This document shows, piece by piece, positions 18,777-27,634 of a stretch of 64,000 nucleotides of DNA (positions within the stretch are counted from its first letter, which is position 1; every line of letters begins with the position of its first letter). Position numbers and translations under genes: made by a program. The notes below the pieces were generated by a model. The model did no database searches. It saw nothing but the letters and a program-made list of their open reading frames with translations, and had not been told where the DNA came from. Source of the stretch: an uncultured Sphaerochaeta sp. Lineage in GTDB: Bacteria > Spirochaetota > Spirochaetia > Sphaerochaetales > Sphaerochaetaceae. The stretch covers positions 2,046,001 through 2,110,000 of the forward strand of contig NZ_OY781939.1 of assembly GCF_963677315.1 (NCBI RefSeq). The letters run 5' to 3'.

Positions 18777-19722
18777 GCTTGACTCCTTCTCGCCGTTTCA
18801 GGAAAACGGCGAAGATGCTTGCTGAAACAATCATGGCCAGGCAGAAGAGCTGGCCCATGGAAAAATTGAAAAAGGATTGCAATAGGGCAATATTGTCTGA
18901 CTCACTGCCCAGGGCAATGATATACCCCAGGTTCTCATCAGGAGCCCTAAAATATTCAATGAAAAAGCGAACAGCCCCGTATCCTGCGGTATACCACACC
19001 AAGCCGAACCCTGCAGGATGTTTCTTCCTTCTTGTCCTGATCACAAACCAGAGGAAAAGGAATAGCACAATTCCTTCGAACAAGGCTTCATAGAGTTGGC
19101 TGGGATGCCTGGGCAGGTTTATCATAGCCCCACTTTCATAGGCTATACCTAGCTGGTCAGCTATCTCACGTACCCATGCATAGTTGGAGGAAAAGGATGG
19201 AGCATCAGGGAAAACCATCGCCCAAGGTTTGGTAGAGACCCTTCCAAAGAGTTCCCCGTTGATAAAATTACCCAAACGTCCAAAGGTATACCCAAGTGGA
19301 GCTGCATAGGCTACGGTATCGGCAATGGAAAAAAAGGAGAGCTTGTACCTCCTGCTATAGATCCAGCCTCCGATGACAGCCCCTACCAACCCGCCATGGT
19401 AACTCATGCCAGGAAGTCCGATGAATCTCCCTCCCCTAAAAGGCCAGAAGATCATCCAAGGGTGCGTCCAATAATAGAAGGAACCATCGTAGAAGAGAAC
19501 ACTGAACAAACGCGCTCCCAGAATCAAGCCAATCACACAATACAACACCAGGTTCAGTGTTTGATCAGCATCGATCGCTATTTCACCCTTTCTTGCCTGG
19601 AGACGGATCATCAGGTAGGCAACACTGAAAGCTACCACGTACATCAGACCATACCATCTGAGGGGCAGACCGGGTATGATTTCCGGCGAAATCCAATTGG
19701 GAAATTCGATGAATAAGGTCAT
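18763..19722 (-). CDS. lgt: Prolipoprotein diacylglyceryl transferase
   Basis: Membrane enzyme that attaches diacylglycerol to the lipobox Cys of prolipoproteins, needed for lipoproteins such as the one at 58849. 319 residues with about seven hydrophobic segments. GMSYHGGLVGAVIGG and GRLGNFINGELFGRVS carry the signature residues, and HPSQLYEALFEG follows. The longer ORF to 19845 crosses the promoter region, so the ATG at 19722 is chosen; it lacks a ribosome site and has a -10 ending 6 bp upstream. First gene of lgt-pepP-gpmI. Confidence 0.93.
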   Translation of the reverse strand: MTLFIEFPNWISPEIIPGLPLRWYGLMYVVAFSVAYLMIRLQARKGEIAIDADQTLNLVLYCVIGLILGARLFSVLFYDGSFYYWTHPWMIFWPFRGGRFIGLPGMSYHGGLVGAVIGGWIYSRRYKLSFFSIADTVAYAAPLGYTFGRLGNFINGELFGRVSTKPWAMVFPDAPSFSSNYAWVREIADQLGIAYESGAMINLPRHPSQLYEALFEGIVLFLFLWFVIRTRRKKHPAGFGLVWYTAGYGAVRFFIEYFRAPDENLGYIIALGSESDNIALLQSFFNFSMGQLFCLAMIVSASIFAVFLKRREGVKHVSN

Positions 19723-19728
19723 GGGGCA

Positions 19729-19757
19729 AGTGTAATGTGCCTCGCTGGTGTGGTCAA
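19729..19757 (-). promoter_or_regulatory. lgt promoter, leaderless geometry
   Basis: Minus strand: TTGACC (19752-19757), 17 bp, TACACT (19729-19734), 6 bp, ATG. Nearly the same layout as at aroF. Confidence 0.6.
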
Positions 19758-19792
19758 TACTCGACAACCTAGCCGATTTCCCTTCAATGCTG

Positions 19793-19798
19793 TATATT
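19793..19798 (+). promoter_or_regulatory. Possible -10 element of ctp
   Basis: TATATT ends 6 bp before the ATG at 19805. I see no convincing -35 at 16-18 bp, so this is weaker than the other leaderless candidates. Confidence 0.3.
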
Positions 19799-19804
19799 CT
19801 GTAT

Positions 19805-21244
19805 ATGAAAAGCATATATACCCGTAGGCTCAGCCTAAGTTTCATAGTACTGTTAATGATTCTTCCCCTCTTTGCAGGGGGCTCGGTGGAGCAGGTCCTT
19901 GCTTCTCCGTTATCGGGTGGCTATACCTCCCAGGAATCAGGAGCAGACCAAATCTCATTTGATATGGCCTCCTTGGAGCGGTTGTACCGCTACGTGGATT
20001 CCATTTATATCAATGAAGTCGACAAAGAGAAAATGTTCAATGACCTTGCTACAGCACTGGTCGCCAGTCTCGATGATCCTTATTCTTTCTATGTACCGCC
20101 TACCGAGGCGAAGGAGTACCAGGAAGAAACATCAGGTGTGTATGGAGGCATCGGAACCTACCTCAACAAGCCAGTTCCTGAAAACAAGGATCCCAGTGAT
20201 CCATCCACCTACATGATCACCATTGTCTCTCCGTTCCCGGGGTCCCCTGCCCAACGGGCGGGCTTACGTGCCGGAGATCTGATCAGTCATATCGAGGGGG
20301 AAGCGGTAGATGAGTTAACCAGTTATGAAGCAAGTATGCTTCTTCGTGGTGAACCCAATACCCCTGTCACCATTACCGTCTATAGGAGTGGAACCTCTTT
20401 TGACTTGACTCTTGTGAGGGAGATGATCACCACTCCGACTGTGGATAGTGGCATCCTCGAAGGTGATATTGGATACATCATTCTTTCCGAATTCACTCCC
20501 CAGACAGGGAAACAACTCCTAGAACATGTTCAGAAGCTTATGGAAGAGGACATCGTTGGCCTTATAATCGATGAGCGTAACAATGGCGGAGGAGCTGTGG
20601 ATGGAACCATGCAAGCGGCAAACATCTTCCTGGAGGAAGGGAAGACCTTGGTCACCATCCAAGGAAAGAAGGGAACAAGACGGGACCAGCGATACATTTC
20701 CAGTGGAGATCCTGAAGTTCCGCTTGAACTCCCAATCGTCATCCTCACCAATACAGGGTCGGCTTCCTCAGCAGAGATTTTTGCAGCTGCAATGAAGGAC
20801 AACAACCGAGCTACCTTGATCGGCACAAAAACCTTTGGGAAGGGAGTTGTACAGGATGTCTTCCAGTTTGGAGAAGGATTTGCACAGGTGACTACTGCTC
20901 ACTACTACACCCCCAATGGGGAGAATATCCATGAAAAAGGTATTGAACCAGATATTCTGGTGGATGATGTAGAACTCACCGATGAGGAGATCCCGCTCTT
21001 TGAAACACTGATGACAGAGAATGCCCTTTCTTCCTATGTGAAGGAAAATCCAGAACCAACTGATGAGAATATCAGGGCGTTTGCTGAGCAGTACAAGGAG
21101 AGAGGAATCAATGAGGAGATCCTGCTTCTTTTGATCAGAAACGAGTATCTCTCCAAGATGCCCTATGAAGATCGTCCCATCGCCGACCCCATTTTCGACC
21201 GGCAACTGAGACGAGCAATCGAGTTCATCAGGAGTGGATCGTGA
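19805..21244 (+). CDS. C-terminal processing protease (S41)
   Basis: 479 residues from the ATG at 19805. It opens with a basic n-region and a hydrophobic stretch ending LPLFAGG, a signal peptide or anchor, so it acts in the periplasm. Order: N-terminal cap, PDZ domain (about 115-210, SPAQRAGLRAGDLI), then the peptidase core with catalytic Ser in NTGSASSAEIF and Lys in GTKTFGKGVVQ. CtpA-type proteases trim or degrade periplasmic proteins and lipoproteins. Upstream in-frame ATGs overlap the lgt promoter and are disfavoured. The stop overlaps the rsmE GTG by 4 bp. Confidence 0.92.
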   Translation: MKSIYTRRLSLSFIVLLMILPLFAGGSVEQVLASPLSGGYTSQESGADQISFDMASLERLYRYVDSIYINEVDKEKMFNDLATALVASLDDPYSFYVPPTEAKEYQEETSGVYGGIGTYLNKPVPENKDPSDPSTYMITIVSPFPGSPAQRAGLRAGDLISHIEGEAVDELTSYEASMLLRGEPNTPVTITVYRSGTSFDLTLVREMITTPTVDSGILEGDIGYIILSEFTPQTGKQLLEHVQKLMEEDIVGLIIDERNNGGGAVDGTMQAANIFLEEGKTLVTIQGKKGTRRDQRYISSGDPEVPLELPIVILTNTGSASSAEIFAAAMKDNNRATLIGTKTFGKGVVQDVFQFGEGFAQVTTAHYYTPNGENIHEKGIEPDILVDDVELTDEEIPLFETLMTENALSSYVKENPEPTDENIRAFAEQYKERGINEEILLLLIRNEYLSKMPYEDRPIADPIFDRQLRRAIEFIRSGS

Positions 21245-22038
21245 GGCAGTATATCCTTCCCAAAACCTTCAAAGGAGAACCCTCTCTTGTATTAAGAGGG
21301 AAAGAGAGCCAATACCTGATCAAGGTACTACGGCTCAAGGAAGGCCAGCACATTCTGGGTCGTGACCAGGCTGGAAGAGCCTATCAACTGACCATTGAGA
21401 AAATCGAAAAACAGGAGTGCATACTCTCTTGTAAAGAAGTGAAAGAAGATGCATCGGTCCAAACAACCGATGCGCTTCCTTCCTATGCTGGGCCCTACCC
21501 AAACTTGACCCTTATGCAGTGTCTCTGCAAAGGAAAGAAGGAAGAGCAGATAGTCAGGCAAGCAACAGAAATCGGAGTAAGGGAGATTGTACTTGTCCAA
21601 AGTCGGTACTGTGTTCCTGACCTTTCAAGCAAAAGCGAGAAAGCGTTGGGAAATCGTTTGGAACGGTTGGATCGACAAGTCAAGGAGGCCCTGCAACAGA
21701 GTGGTTCCCCAATCTCCACGGAAATGGTTCCAGAGGTCATCACCCTCTCAGAACTTCCCAAGTGGTGGAACAATCGTGGTCCTGCACTATTCTTCCATCA
21801 AAGCAAACGTCAAGAGACTCAGAAAACACTCCATGATCTGGTTGAATCACTCCCTATGGAGACCCCAATTGCCCTACTCGTGGGTCCTGAAGGTGGCTTT
21901 AGCGAAGAAGAGTGTATATTCCTTGAGGATGCGGGATTTCATCCTGTACTCTTAAGGACTAATATCCTACGCAGCGAAACTGCTGGAATCTATGCTCTTT
22001 CAGCAATTCAAACCATCATGACAGAAAAGAAAAACTAA
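21241..22038 (+). CDS. rsmE: 16S rRNA m3U1498 methyltransferase
   Basis: 265-residue SPOUT methyltransferase that N3-methylates U1498 of 16S rRNA. It has an N-terminal PUA-like RNA-binding domain (1 to about 75). The knotted SAM-binding fold is marked by CLCKGKKEEQIVRQATEIG, LLVGPEGGFSEEE and LRSETAGIYAL. GTG start overlapping the ctp stop by 4 bp (GTGA), a translational-coupling arrangement. Confidence 0.93.
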   Translation: MRQYILPKTFKGEPSLVLRGKESQYLIKVLRLKEGQHILGRDQAGRAYQLTIEKIEKQECILSCKEVKEDASVQTTDALPSYAGPYPNLTLMQCLCKGKKEEQIVRQATEIGVREIVLVQSRYCVPDLSSKSEKALGNRLERLDRQVKEALQQSGSPISTEMVPEVITLSELPKWWNNRGPALFFHQSKRQETQKTLHDLVESLPMETPIALLVGPEGGFSEEECIFLEDAGFHPVLLRTNILRSETAGIYALSAIQTIMTEKKN

Positions 22039-22179
22039 ACCGGTACACCTCTCAAAGAGAGAGTAGAGAACGGTCATTACAGCTTTCAATATTACTCCAA
22101 GGAAAACACGAACCCATCTATGTTGAAGCTCCTACTGCTATTTCGGGTGTTCCTATGATTATGTATTGGGAGTCTTTGC

Positions 22180-23304
22180 ATGTCTCTGTTCATCATCTCA
22201 TCGGACTGGCGTTTCAAGGAGCATTTCAAGCACCATTTTACCCAAGATTTTCTTCATGAATTTACTATTTCCCATAAACTTCTGGAAGCACTGGATAGCA
22301 GCTCGGTGAGCCCAAAACTACTTATCATAGACGAGCGGATGAGCAAGGGAAGCCAACGTTCAGTCCTTGAACAACTAACTTACCAAAAATGTACTATCCC
22401 TATCCTGCTCTTTACCAGCAATGAGCAACAACTTGATATACAGAATTATAAAACTCTTAATCTTCATGTTATCAAAAGGAAAGGCGTTGACTTCGAATCC
22501 TTGTTTTCCCATCTGGATCCTTTCCTTGGAAAATCAGAAAGTCGAGAACAACAGAAACCGTATATACCTTGTGGGTTGGTTGGAAATAGCTATTGTATGC
22601 AGAGACTGAGAAATGATCTGTCTCGATATGCAAAGCAGAACTGCTCGATTCATCTATATGGAGAAACAGGAACAGGAAAAGAACTGGCGGCAACCTATCT
22701 TCATCGCCTCAGCTTCCCCCATAGAAACATGGTATCGGTCAACTGCTCACTCCTCTCCAGTTCTTTAGGGAACTCCATGTTCTTTGGTCATGTGAAAGGA
22801 GCTTTTACCGACGGAAATACAGACCTCCCAGGGTTGGTCCATGAAGCCAACCAATCGACATTGTTCCTCGACGAGTTAGAGACCCTCTCTCCTTCCTTCC
22901 AAGCCTATATGCTCAGGCTCCTGGAAAACGGACAATACCGACGTCTGGGAGATACACAATTGTATACCTCCCGTTTCCGCCTCATCACAGCCTCCAATGA
23001 AGACCTCGTGACACTCATGCAAGGAAACCGAATCCGTAAGGATTTCTTTTACCGCATCAATGAGGTATCTATCACCCTGCCTCCGCTGAGAGATCATCTT
23101 GAAGATATCCCTCAGCTCAGCGATCATTTCCTGCTTCACTGCAAAAGCAAGAAGCAATTGGATGAACATGGACTGGAACTGCTTATGAGTTATCATTGGC
23201 CGGGAAATGTACGCCAGCTCTTCTCCACCATCAGGCGATGCCTGATAAACAGTGAAGATGAACCGGTCGTACTGGTTAAGCATGATGATATCTATCAGGA
23301 TTGA
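22180..23304 (+). CDS. Sigma54-activator-like AAA+ ATPase without DNA-binding domain
   Basis: 374 residues. Residues 1-115 look like a worn receiver domain (LLIIDERM, Asp 51). The AAA+ domain follows: Walker A GETGTGKE at 161-168, Walker B LFLDELE at 228-234, arginine finger region RKDFFYRINEVSI, and sensor II WPGNVRQL near 342. The sigma54-contacting loop, normally GAFTGA, reads GAFTDG at 207-212. The protein stops about 30 residues after sensor II, so the usual Fis-type helix-turn-helix is missing. It either acts from solution or no longer activates sigma54. GGGAG lies 7 bp before the ATG. Its 3' end overlaps the small Cys-rich gene by 10 bp. Confidence 0.85.
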   Translation: MSLFIISSDWRFKEHFKHHFTQDFLHEFTISHKLLEALDSSSVSPKLLIIDERMSKGSQRSVLEQLTYQKCTIPILLFTSNEQQLDIQNYKTLNLHVIKRKGVDFESLFSHLDPFLGKSESREQQKPYIPCGLVGNSYCMQRLRNDLSRYAKQNCSIHLYGETGTGKELAATYLHRLSFPHRNMVSVNCSLLSSSLGNSMFFGHVKGAFTDGNTDLPGLVHEANQSTLFLDELETLSPSFQAYMLRLLENGQYRRLGDTQLYTSRFRLITASNEDLVTLMQGNRIRKDFFYRINEVSITLPPLRDHLEDIPQLSDHFLLHCKSKKQLDEHGLELLMSYHWPGNVRQLFSTIRRCLINSEDEPVVLVKHDDIYQD

Positions 23305-23456
23305 CATACTGAACGACTGCCGCAGGAAGCACAGCTTCCACTACAGAAGGAGAGCATTTCCCCAGCCGCCTTAATCCTTCTTCTTCGCTTGATGTACCTT
23401 GCCAACAATGACAAGAGGAAAATGGCAGCGCCAAATCCAATTATGTAATTAATCAT
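23295..23456 (-). CDS. FeoB-associated Cys-rich membrane protein
   Basis: 53 residues, below usual ORF cut-offs, translated by hand. A single N-terminal transmembrane helix (IIGFGAAIFLLSLLA) is followed by a basic patch YIKRRRR and a Cys cluster CSGSCASCGSRSVC. This matches the small FeoB-associated Cys-rich family found directly after feoB. GGAGGAG stands about 4 bp before the ATG and the gene starts 9 bp after the feoB stop. A metal-relay or regulatory role for FeoB is supposed but unproven. Confidence 0.85.
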   Translation of the reverse strand: MINYIIGFGAAIFLLSLLARYIKRRRRIKAAGEMLSFCSGSCASCGSRSVCQS

Positions 23457-23465
23457 AGTCTCCTC

Positions 23466-25499
23466 CTACCAAACCAATGATCCGATCATATTGATCAATA
23501 ATGCCACCAGGTAAGCAGTCAGCATCTGAATGCCAACAGCTCCTGCTGTACGTCGGACTGTTTTCAATTCCCGCTTCATAGCCCCGACTGCTGCAAAACA
23601 AGGCATGCAAAGCAGGTTGAAGGCCATATAAGCCAAAGCAGCTTGCTTGGTTCGAATATCCTGACGAAGGGTACGTAGTCCTCCCTCATCACCGCCTTCC
23701 ATCAATACCGATTCAGCATAGATATCGAAGGCCTCGTCTGCTGAGTACATCCCCTCAGAGAATCCCAGATCAGAAAGATCACCTTCACTCATACCAGCAA
23801 AGTACTGCGTTAGGTACTCCTCATTCACATCCTCACTATAGAGCTGAGCCAGTGTCACCACGACCATCTCCTTCGCAATCCATCCTGTGGCTATACCTAC
23901 AGTTGGTCTCCACTCCCCAAAACCCAGGGGCTTGAAAATAGGAGCAACAGCCTTTCCCATTGATGCAAGGAATGAGGTATCCATCTCTGAGAGAATCGTA
24001 TCATTCTGTTCCAGGTTCTGGCCGTTGAACGATGCCATATTGAAGGAAGAAAGCACCCAGATCAGGATGGTTGCTGCGAGAATCACAGTACCTGCCTTCT
24101 GGATAAATCCCTTCACCTTCTCGTACCCATGGATCCACACTGACCTGAGGGTAGGCAGTCGGTATTGGGGAAGTTCCATCAGAAAATTGGAAACCTGACC
24201 CTTATAGGCAATCCTGTTGATCAGAAGGGAGACAAGGATCGACACCCCCAAGCTCAGTGCATACAGGAAGAAGAGTACCAATGTCTTGTTTCCATCGGCG
24301 AAGAAGATGGAGACAAACATAATGAAAATAGGTAATTTTGCGCCACAGGGCATGAACCCTGCAAGCAGGGTGGTGATCCTTCTATCCTTCTCACTGTCCA
24401 ATGTCCTGGTAGCCATAATGGCGGGAACAGAACACCCAAAACCCATCAAGAGAGGGATGAAAGATCGTCCACTCAATCCAAACCGTCGAAAAATCCGGTC
24501 CATCACAAAGGCAACACGAGCCATATACCCGCTATCTTCCAGAAAGCTCATCAACAGATACAGCACCAAGATAAGAGGAAGGAACCCAAGAATGGCGCCC
24601 AGTCCTTCCAACACACCATCTACCACCAGGCTGTAAGCCCAAGGAGCAGCTCCAGCAGATACCAACCCAAGTGACACCAGTTCAGTGAGCCACCCCCAGA
24701 GAGACTCCACGACGGTTGCAAGTGCTACTCCAGGGCTGGGAAGACCTTCAATGAAGAGAAAGTTCTCACTGAAGGTGGCTGCAAAAAGCAAATACATCAC
24801 CACTGCAAAAACAGGGAGGGCAAAGAAGCGATGAGTCAGTACCCTATCTATCCGATCACTCCTGCTTTCCTTGATCTCTCCCGAAGAGGCACTTCTGAGG
24901 ACAGCTTTCTCCACCAGTGATGTAATATACGTATACCTTTGGTCAGCCAGGGTGTCCTCGTCCACCGTCCCGTTTAGGCGGTAGATATCCAAGGGTTTTG
25001 GGCATCTTTTGGTCTCAATTGTATCCATAACCGCTTGCATCAATTGATCCAGACCCTTGCCGGTTCTTGCCTCTATGGGAATGACAGCAACGCCAAGCTC
25101 TGCTTCCAGTCGCTTGCAGTCAATAACTTCGCCCTTCAGGCGAACTTCATCCATCATATTGATAGCTAAAACAGTGGGAACTCCCGTCTCCATGATCTGC
25201 AGAGCAAGATAGAGATTTCGCTCCAGACTGGTGCCATCGAGAACATCAATGACACATGCCGGTTTCTCTTCAACGATAAAGGTTCGGGTTATGATCTCCT
25301 CAGCGCTATAGGGGCTGAGTGAGTAGGTCCCTGGAAGGTCTAAGATGGCATATCTGGTATCCTTCTTATAGACACCTTCTTTCTTGTCTACGGTTACTCC
25401 CGGCCAGTTTCCTACATGCTGGCGAGATCCAGTTAGTGCATTGAATACCGTGGTCTTCCCTGAATTGGGGTTTCCGGCAAGTGCTATGGTTGTGGGCAT
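23466..25499 (-). CDS. feoB: Ferrous iron transporter FeoB
   Basis: 677-residue Fe(II) permease with an N-terminal GTPase. G1 GNPNSGKTTVFN at 8-19, G3 DLPGTYSL, and G4 NMMDE (the family often has N-MD in place of NKxD). The membrane domain follows with the two FeoB gate repeats, including LMGFGCSVPAIMATRT and LPIFIMFVSIFF. It is shorter than E. coli FeoB (773) and lacks its C-terminal Cys tail, which may be replaced by the adjacent small Cys-rich protein. GAGGAG precedes the ATG. A palindromic operator stands 19 bp upstream. Operon: feoA-feoA-feoB-small Cys-rich. Confidence 0.96.
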   Translation of the reverse strand: MPTTIALAGNPNSGKTTVFNALTGSRQHVGNWPGVTVDKKEGVYKKDTRYAILDLPGTYSLSPYSAEEIITRTFIVEEKPACVIDVLDGTSLERNLYLALQIMETGVPTVLAINMMDEVRLKGEVIDCKRLEAELGVAVIPIEARTGKGLDQLMQAVMDTIETKRCPKPLDIYRLNGTVDEDTLADQRYTYITSLVEKAVLRSASSGEIKESRSDRIDRVLTHRFFALPVFAVVMYLLFAATFSENFLFIEGLPSPGVALATVVESLWGWLTELVSLGLVSAGAAPWAYSLVVDGVLEGLGAILGFLPLILVLYLLMSFLEDSGYMARVAFVMDRIFRRFGLSGRSFIPLLMGFGCSVPAIMATRTLDSEKDRRITTLLAGFMPCGAKLPIFIMFVSIFFADGNKTLVLFFLYALSLGVSILVSLLINRIAYKGQVSNFLMELPQYRLPTLRSVWIHGYEKVKGFIQKAGTVILAATILIWVLSSFNMASFNGQNLEQNDTILSEMDTSFLASMGKAVAPIFKPLGFGEWRPTVGIATGWIAKEMVVVTLAQLYSEDVNEEYLTQYFAGMSEGDLSDLGFSEGMYSADEAFDIYAESVLMEGGDEGGLRTLRQDIRTKQAALAYMAFNLLCMPCFAAVGAMKRELKTVRRTAGAVGIQMLTAYLVALLINMIGSLVW

Positions 25500-25517
25500 G
25501 GTTACTCCTCTCTATAT

Positions 25518-25535
25518 TGTTAGCCATAACTAACT
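25518..25535. promoter_or_regulatory. Palindromic operator upstream of feoB
   Basis: TGTTAG-N6-CTAACT, a 5 bp perfect half-site pair (GTTAG/CTAAC) spaced 6 bp. A second copy with the same spacing lies at 26036. Candidate site for an iron-responsive repressor of the DtxR/MntR or Fur type; the protein is not in this window. Confidence 0.6.
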
Positions 25536-25555
25536 ATATATGCAAAAAAATGGTC

Positions 25556-25780
25556 CTATATGATTTCAACTTCAATCAAAGAAGCTTCTTGCTTTCTCAG
25601 ACTCAGCTGATACCCCCGTACCGTCAGCTCCAGGGGATCGCCTAAAGGAGCAACCTTAATCAACTGCACAACCACACTTGGAGTGATCCCCATATCCAAA
25701 ATCCGTCGGCGCAATGCACCCTGTGTTCCGATGGACAGCACTCTTGCCTTGTCCCCAGGACGTAATGATTCTAGTGTCAT
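25556..25780 (-). CDS. feoA: FeoA-type SH3-like protein (proximal copy)
   Basis: 74 residues with the FeoA fold: LRPGDKARVLSIG, RRRILDMGITPSVVVQLIKVAPLGDPLELTVRGYQLSLRK read as the two conserved blocks. It is thought to bind the FeoB cytosolic part and tune Fe(II) uptake. GGAG lies 7 bp before the ATG. One of two feoA genes here; this copy is the more typical in sequence (G-D-P-L motif). Confidence 0.9.
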   Translation of the reverse strand: MTLESLRPGDKARVLSIGTQGALRRRILDMGITPSVVVQLIKVAPLGDPLELTVRGYQLSLRKQEASLIEVEII

Positions 25781-25808
25781 ACTTCTATCTCCTCGTTATG
25801 TAACGATA

Positions 25809-26021
25809 TTATGCAACGTTTATTCGGTGAGCCAACCCACGATTCAAGGCAAGACGTACACCTTTAATGGAAAGAACAATCCCTTGGCTACTGTTACCCA
25901 CAATTTTAATGACTTCTCCTGCAACAAATCCAAGATCAAGAAGATGCTGTTTTATTGCATCTTCCCCGTGCAGTCCTATAATTTTTCTTGTTTCTCCAAC
26001 TTGGGCAAAGGAAAGCGGCAT
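25809..26021 (-). CDS. feoA: FeoA-type SH3-like protein (distal copy)
   Basis: 70 residues, first gene of the feo operon. GETRKIIGLHGEDAIKQHLLDLGF then GEVIKIVGNSSQGIVLSIKGVRLALN fit FeoA. It is diverged from the other copy, so the two may bind different sites on FeoB or form a heteromer. AAGGAG is placed about 6 bp before the ATG. The gene lies directly behind a strong promoter with an operator at its start point. Confidence 0.88.
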   Translation of the reverse strand: MPLSFAQVGETRKIIGLHGEDAIKQHLLDLGFVAGEVIKIVGNSSQGIVLSIKGVRLALNRGLAHRINVA

Positions 26022-26035
26022 AGGTACTCCTTATT

Positions 26036-26053
26036 TGTTAGCTTTATCTAACA
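26036..26053. promoter_or_regulatory. Palindromic operator at feo transcription start
   Basis: TGTTAG-N6-CTAACA, a perfect 6 bp inverted repeat, 9 bp downstream of the -10 element. This is a repressor position. Same architecture as the site at 25518. Confidence 0.7.
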
Positions 26054-26062
26054 CCAATACCA

Positions 26063-26091
26063 GTTATACCGTTCCTTAGCTCACTTGTCAA
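26063..26091 (-). promoter_or_regulatory. feo operon promoter
   Basis: Minus strand: TTGACA (26086-26091), 17 bp, TATAAC (26063-26068). This is close to the sigma70-type consensus, and the operator overlaps the expected start point. Confidence 0.8.
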
Positions 26092-26107
26092 GCTGAGAAT
26101 GAAAAAA

Positions 26108-27634
26108 TTAAAGAAGCGTTACAAATCTGTTCCTTCCTGCTTTCTTCGCCTGATAGAGTGCCCCGTCTGCCCTCTTGAATGTATCAATTTCAGATGTATC
26201 ACTTGGCAGGAAAGAGACCAGACCCAGTGATATGGTCAGTGTTATCTTGGTTGTCTCATGTTCCACTTCCACAGTTCTTGCTGCACTGAGCAATGACTCT
26301 GCCATCAGGTTAACTTGTTTAGCCGTAAGAGGGGGGCATACAATAAGGAACTCATCACCACCCCACCGGAAAAGGGCATCCTTTGAACAGGCCAACTCCT
26401 GCAATGTTTTGGTAAGCTGTATCAGACACCTGTCTCCAGCATCATGTCCGAAGGTATCATTGATATGTTTGAAATAATCTATATCGAAAATTGAGATCAC
26501 CCCAGCACCATTACCCTTCCTGCTCTCAAGATATGCTTTTTTCAAGGCAAGCAAACCACTCCTGCGATTTCCAATTCCGGTCAACGGATCCTTGTACGCT
26601 TGATCCTCAAGGCTCTTTGCTTGGATCCTATTCCGCTGATGCTCCAACACTACCAGCAGAACAGAGTGAAGCACAAAGAGCAGAATAATTGCCCCAATAA
26701 ATATTGGGGTAATTTGACCCACAATACCGGCACTCTTGTTTGCAGTCTCCTCTACATACATGGCAAGATCATCAAGATGGATACCCATTGCAACAATCCA
26801 GTCAAAATCCTTGTAGAGCCGTGCGTAGGTAAGCTTCTCCGAGATGACATCACTATCCAATTTCTTGAAGAAATAGGTGAAGTAGAGCTCTCCATCCTGG
26901 TTAATCCCCTCCAACTCAGTCTTGTAGGGTGTATTGCCTTGTACATCTGTCATATTGGTAGAGAGGTATACGCCCACAGAATCACGGAGGTTGGGATGGA
27001 TTCTCCGAATTGCATATTCGTCACCACCCTCATAGTTGATTACCTCATTGACCCAGATATAGGAATTTTCCGGATAATTACTCGCATATATCTCATCAGC
27101 GATATACTGCTTTACTTCCTCATCAATCACCACTTGGGGAATTCCGACAAAAAGCGTATAAGGAGCATATGAGTGCAATTCATACAACTGAAACCCATGC
27201 AAGAGGCTATTCACCACATCAATGGGAGGTTCTGATCCCACAATAACCCCTTTATTATCTACAATAACTTCACCCGTTTCCCGCTGCCAAAGCACAGCAG
27301 TCCAAGGGGAGGAAGAGTCCTGGGTAAAGAAGGATGCCACCACCTGTGGAAAGCTTTCAATATCCGCCTCATAGGAAGTATCCATATGCCAAGTGATATG
27401 ATCCAGTTGCTTTTGATATTCCACTTGGTGGATTGCTCGTTGTGTATCGATTCGCTTGATTTGGTTATTGACTGAATCATAGAGAAACTTCCGTTTCAAC
27501 GCTTCGGTACCTTGAGCAGTCTGGTCCTTATACACTCGTTCAATTTCACCCAGGGTGCTCAACGAAAAAATCACCAACAACAAGGTTGAGAGGAACACCA
27601 GAGAGGTACTGAGTATCCATGAATTACGTTTCAT
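26108..27634 (-). CDS. Membrane diguanylate cyclase with extracytoplasmic sensor
   Basis: Makes cyclic di-GMP from two GTP. 508 residues from the ATG preceded by AGGAGG. Transmembrane helix 1 lies near 8-28 and helix 2 near 300-322, with a periplasmic Cache-like sensor of about 270 residues between (YINDEIYASNYPENSYIWVNE-type segment, DFDWIVAMGIHLDD just before helix 2). The C-terminal GGDEF domain has an intact GGDEF near 425; the Arg of the RxxD inhibitory site is not visible, so product inhibition may be absent. The longer GTG-started ORF to 27718 lacks a ribosome site. It faces the DnaA-box-rich gap. Confidence 0.93.
   Translation of the reverse strand: MKRNSWILSTSLVFLSTLLLVIFSLSTLGEIERVYKDQTAQGTEALKRKFLYDSVNNQIKRIDTQRAIHQVEYQKQLDHITWHMDTSYEADIESFPQVVASFFTQDSSSPWTAVLWQRETGEVIVDNKGVIVGSEPPIDVVNSLLHGFQLYELHSYAPYTLFVGIPQVVIDEEVKQYIADEIYASNYPENSYIWVNEVINYEGGDEYAIRRIHPNLRDSVGVYLSTNMTDVQGNTPYKTELEGINQDGELYFTYFFKKLDSDVISEKLTYARLYKDFDWIVAMGIHLDDLAMYVEETANKSAGIVGQITPIFIGAIILLFVLHSVLLVVLEHQRNRIQAKSLEDQAYKDPLTGIGNRRSGLLALKKAYLESRKGNGAGVISIFDIDYFKHINDTFGHDAGDRCLIQLTKTLQELACSKDALFRWGGDEFLIVCPPLTAKQVNLMAESLLSAARTVEVEHETTKITLTISLGLVSFLPSDTSEIDTFKRADGALYQAKKAGRNRFVTLL

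Noticed and set aside
22155..22180. Possible sigma54 (-24/-12) promoter before the AAA+ gene
   Set aside because: GG and GC are 8 bp apart instead of the required 10.
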